Shown here piece by piece: positions 60,443-64,000 of a stretch of DNA of 64,000 nt. A program made the position numbers and the translations under genes. The notes under the pieces are model-generated. The model was not told where the DNA came from and searched no databases. It saw only the letters and a program-made list of their open reading frames with translations. The stretch covers positions 340,939,346 to 341,003,345 of the forward strand of contig NC_066585.1 in NCBI RefSeq assembly GCF_024323335.1. Direction: 5' to 3'. Every line of letters begins with the position of its first letter. The stretch's first letter is position 1. This stretch comes from Lathyrus oleraceus. Lineage: Eukaryota > Streptophyta > Magnoliopsida > Fabales > Fabaceae.

Positions 60443-62094
60443 ACTTACGATACCATGCATCTGATAGTTGTTTATTTTCTATATTTTCTGTATTAATACG
60501 ATTAAAAGACAAAATGAGTCAAAGAATATACGAGTAATTAAATGTGGCATCATGTGTTTACGATTTGGATGATTGATGTTGACTATGCTTCGGAATCCGA
60601 CATTAGTATGGTGAAGCAGCGATACATCGATCATCCATAGGTTATGCAATTGAGATCGATCAAGTTATATATATGATATAAGTAATCCTGATGCAAAATA
60701 CGGTATATATGATATGTTGTTTCTGTTTCGTTCATTCAAACACTTAATGGTTGTTTTCCTTTGAGCGATCAATGGTCGTTTGCTTCTTGATCCGACATTA
60801 GTAAGGTGAAGCAATGACCTGAATCAAAAATCGAGGTGTGTTTGACGGTCTGAAATTGGTGCCTTAGGGTTAATGACGGCACAAGGGTTGTGTTGTCAAA
60901 GAGTTATGTGATTAGGGTTGTAACTGCGCAAGAGTTGTGCTTTAAAGTATCAAGTGTTGATGCGAAAAACGACGTCGATTTCAAATGAATTGTTCATTAA
61001 TTTTTTTGGCCAGGGGCGCTTCCCCCTTGACCCCCCGTTCGCTGATCGGTCAGCGAAACCCCCGTCCCACTGACCGGGCAGCGGACCCCCGGCTAACTCT
61101 GCGTAGTGTGATCGGTCGCTGAAATTTAATTTGGTTTTAATTAATTAAAAGAATTAAAATTAATAATAATAATGTGTTTATTATTATTGTCTTATGGTGA
61201 TCGGTTATGGCCTTAGTTTTCCTTTATTTTATTTTGGGTTTTTAAAATACGACCTGCGTGCCGTGCCTCTCTTTTAATCTCTTAATGTAACTTATTTTCT
61301 CATCTCACTCCCTCGTATGTAAAACGAGTTTCTTTTATATTTTGTAATGTTATGAAGAAAGATAAGAATTTAATATCCAAGGAGGACAACCTTGAAGATC
61401 TTGTTTGGAGAAGCTTAGATCATTATTAGGTTAACTTAGGTTCTCTCATTGGCTTGGGAGAACAATTGCGCTAGGGGCCATAACTGTTTCATTATGTATG
61501 TTGATGCATGTGAATGTATGTTGATACATGTGAGAGACGATTTATATGATAAATAAGCCGGTGAGATTAGAATAATTGCGAATTACCTCAAATTAAATAT
61601 TAAGTTTATGCTTTCCAAGTTTTAGCACTCATCAAGACTAGTATCGGATAATGTAGGTTTCGCCTACGCGAGGTGCATGTTCTATATTAGTAAGGTGCGA
61701 TGGGATAATTGTAATATCCAATTGCTAAAACAATGAGTCAACTTAACTAAACAAATTATAATAAGATTATATATGTTTAGAAGCAAGAGTTGGAAATAAT
61801 CCATGTGATGGATTGGAATAAGGAGTTATTCACCCAACTAAAATATTCGACAGTTGTATTAGATACAATTGGAAGGAGTTCCTACCTAACCTAGTTTTGT
61901 GTAATCCGCCTACGCGGACTTAAAACAAAGTGAAATGTGGATCTCGACCCACTAGAAAATCTTCCAACGGGATTTTCTGAATCAAATGGTGAAGGTCATT
62001 TGTTTTGAGTAAAATAGTGGGAGCATATTTAATTAAAGGCCTAATTAAATATGTTATTGATACTTATATTTTCATTATTTTCATGTAGATTACC
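60443..62094 (+). other. Long leader of the copia element
   Basis: 1.65 kb without a gene. It contains a direct repeat of CCGACATTAGTA-GGTGAAGCA (near 60598 and 60791). A GC-rich, C-run-rich island (about 61013-61120) carries the palindrome CGCTGA-TCGG-TCAGCG at 61040-61055. Confidence 0.7.
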
Positions 62095-64000
62095 ATGACA
62101 ACAAACACCTCTAACAATATTTTGCGATCAATCCTTGACAAGGAAAAATTGTCTGGGACAAATTTTCTGGATTGGCACTGAAATCTGAGGATTGTCCTCA
62201 AACATGATAGAAAGCTATATGTGTTGGAGAAACCTGTTCCTGAAGAGGAACCTCCTAGTTCTGCACCTAAGGCGGAAAGAGATGCTTATAAGAAGCATGT
62301 CGATGATGCCAATGAAACTGCTTGTCTCATGCTAGCTACCATGAACTCAGAGTTGCAAAAGCAACATGAGAACATGGCAGCGTTCGATATGATCGAACAC
62401 CTGAAGATGCTCTATCAAGAGCAAGCAAGGCATGAAAGGTTTGAATTTTCAAAAGCCCTTTTCAAGGCAAGTTAGCTGAGGGAGCCCCTGTAGGTCCTCA
62501 TGTGCTCAAGATGATTGGGTATGCGGAAACCTTGAGAGGTTGGGTTTTCCCCTCGGAAAGGAACTTGCGACTGATTTGATCTTGCAATCGTTGCCAGATA
62601 GATTCAGTCAATTTGTCCTAAATTTTAATATGAATGATATGGACAAATCTCTTCCTGAACTGCTAGCCATGTTAAGAACTGCTGAGCAGAATCTGAAGTC
62701 AAAAGGGAAGTCCATTCTGATGATCGAAAATGGAAAGAGACAAAACAAAAGACCCACCAAGCAGGGTGATAAAGGGAAAGGCAAGAAAGTTGCCAAACCC
62801 AAACCCACTGTTGCTGCTTTGAAGCCTAGTGGAGGCATAGCAAAGGAAGGCACCTGCTTCCATTGCGGTAAGACCGGACACTGGAAGAGAAACTGCCCAA
62901 AGTACCTAGAAGATAAGAAGAATGGAGTAGAGACTTCAATTTCAGGTATTTTTGTTATTGAAATTAATTTATTTACTTCTGCATCATGGGTATTAGATAT
63001 TGGATGCGGTTCTCACATTTGTACCAATGTGCAGGGGCTAAAAAGGAGTAGAGATTTGGCAAAAGGTGAAGTTGACCTACGAGTTGGCAATGGAGCAAAG
63101 GTTACTGCTTTAGCCGTAGGAACTTATGTATTGACTTTACCTAGTGGTTTAATAATTCAGTTAGACAACTGTTATTATGTACCTGCAATTAGCAGGAATA
63201 TTATTTCCGTTTCTTGTTTGGACAAGTTTGGTTTTTCATTTATAATAAAGAACAATTGTTTCTCAATTTATTTGAATGAAATATTCTATGCTTCAAGTGA
63301 GAAACGCATTTCCAAACTTCATAAAGATGGACTCTTGGACTCTTTTGATTATGAATCATATGAGACATGCAGATCTTGTTTAATTGGAAAGATGACAAAG
63401 TCTCCATTCACAGGAAAAGGTGAAAGAGCTAATGATCTTTTGGCCCTCATACATACTGATGTATGTGGACCACTGAACATACCATCCATAGGAGGTTTTC
63501 AGTACTTCATCACATTTACTAATGATTTCAGTAGATATGGTTATGTGTATTTAATGAAACACAAATCAGAGTCCTTTGAAAAGTTCAAGGAATTCAAGAA
63601 TGAAGTACAAAATCAACTAGGTAAGAATATTAAAACTCTTCGATCAGATCGAGGTGGTGAGTATTTAAGCCTAGAGTTTGATGACCATCTGAAAGAGTGT
63701 GGGATCCTATCCCAACTTACTCCTCTTGGAACACCCCAATGGAATGGTGTATCTGAGAGAAGAAATCGAACCCTGTTAGACATGGTCTGATCCATGATGA
63801 GTCACGCCGATCTTCCAAAATCCTTTTGGGGACATGCACTATTGACAACAGCTTACACACTTAACCGTGTTCCATCCAAAAAGGTTGAGAAGACACCATA
63901 TGAGATATGGAGTGGTAAGAAACCACATATGTCTTACATGAAGATTTGGGGTTGCGAAGTTTATGTGAAATGAAAAATTTCAACTAAGCTTGAGCCCAAA
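62095..64000 (+). pseudogene. Ty1/copia gag-pol (5' part, runs off the window)
   Basis: Gag starts at ATG 62095 (MTTNTSNNILRSIL). A stop TGA lies at 62179, a frame break at about 62461-62475 and another near 62536. The zinc knuckle CFHCGKTGHWKRNC lies near 62854-62895. The protease reads LDIGCGSH near 62995 where LDTGCGSH is expected. The pre-integrase domain has lost its HCRLGH part (join near 63300). The integrase core keeps D (HTDVCGP), D (RSDRGGEY) and E (GVSERRNRT). Stops at 63788 and near 63972 look like former CGA or AGA codons. The element continues beyond 64000. Lineage within copia is not assigned. Confidence 0.9.

Overview
The window is nuclear DNA of a flowering plant, most likely a legume of the pea/vetch tribe (Fabeae). 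Reasons: giant Ogre-type Ty3/gypsy elements, a SIRE/Maximus-type Ty1/copia element with an envelope-like ORF, and a germin-like protein gene of legume type. The species call is inference. I recognise one intact host gene; almost everything else is nested, mostly decayed retrotransposon DNA.

Layout. (1) 1-30168: a decayed SIRE/Maximus-type Ty1/copia element on the + strand: gag end, protease, pol with large internal deletions, envelope-like ORF, purine tracts and 3' LTR. Two Ogre-type insertions split it. An Ogre-type solo LTR (807-5307, duplication ATGCT) sits inside its protease. A complete 19.9-kb Ogre (8431-28343, duplication CTTCA) sits inside its envelope-like ORF. (2) The Ogre has unequal LTRs (3747 and 4967 bp), an extra ORF1 (13300-15291), gag-pro (15605-19078), an intron (19075-19327) whose removal joins protease to reverse transcriptase in frame, RT-RNase H-integrase (19328-22789), and a 3' untranslated stretch with three covarying hairpins. 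Its LTRs carry pieces of host genes, including antisense fragments that look like the chromatin remodeller INO80 and the RNA-binding protein LARP6. (3) 30169-35870: a truncated Ogre-type LTR, a copia-like LTR fragment and unresolved DNA. (4) 35871-51427: an older Tat-lineage Ty3/gypsy element on the - strand (duplication GTAGT) with gag, protease, RT, RNase H and integrase, all broken. On the opposite strand, between integrase and the 3' LTR, lies an intron-containing plant-mobile-domain ORF with its own TATA box. That ORF is itself split by a 1662-bp TG..CA insertion (duplication CACCC) carrying nine 28-bp tandem repeats. (5) 52130-53510: a germin-like protein gene with two exons, a TATA box, a duplicated upstream region and a poly(A) signal. 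(6) 54461-57264: a probable solo LTR of Tekay/Del type, then a LINE-like scrap. (7) 59107-64000: a Ty1/copia element that runs off the window (LTR, initiator-Met primer site, long leader, broken gag-pol).

Relative ages follow from nesting and from LTR comparison by eye. The Ogre LTRs differ at 7 of the first 398 bp; the Tat LTRs differ at about 16 of the first 130 bp. So the Ogre is the younger of the two. Most in-frame stops in the Ogre and the copia elements fit C-to-T or G-to-A change, as expected of methylated silent elements. No coding mobile element in the window looks autonomous.
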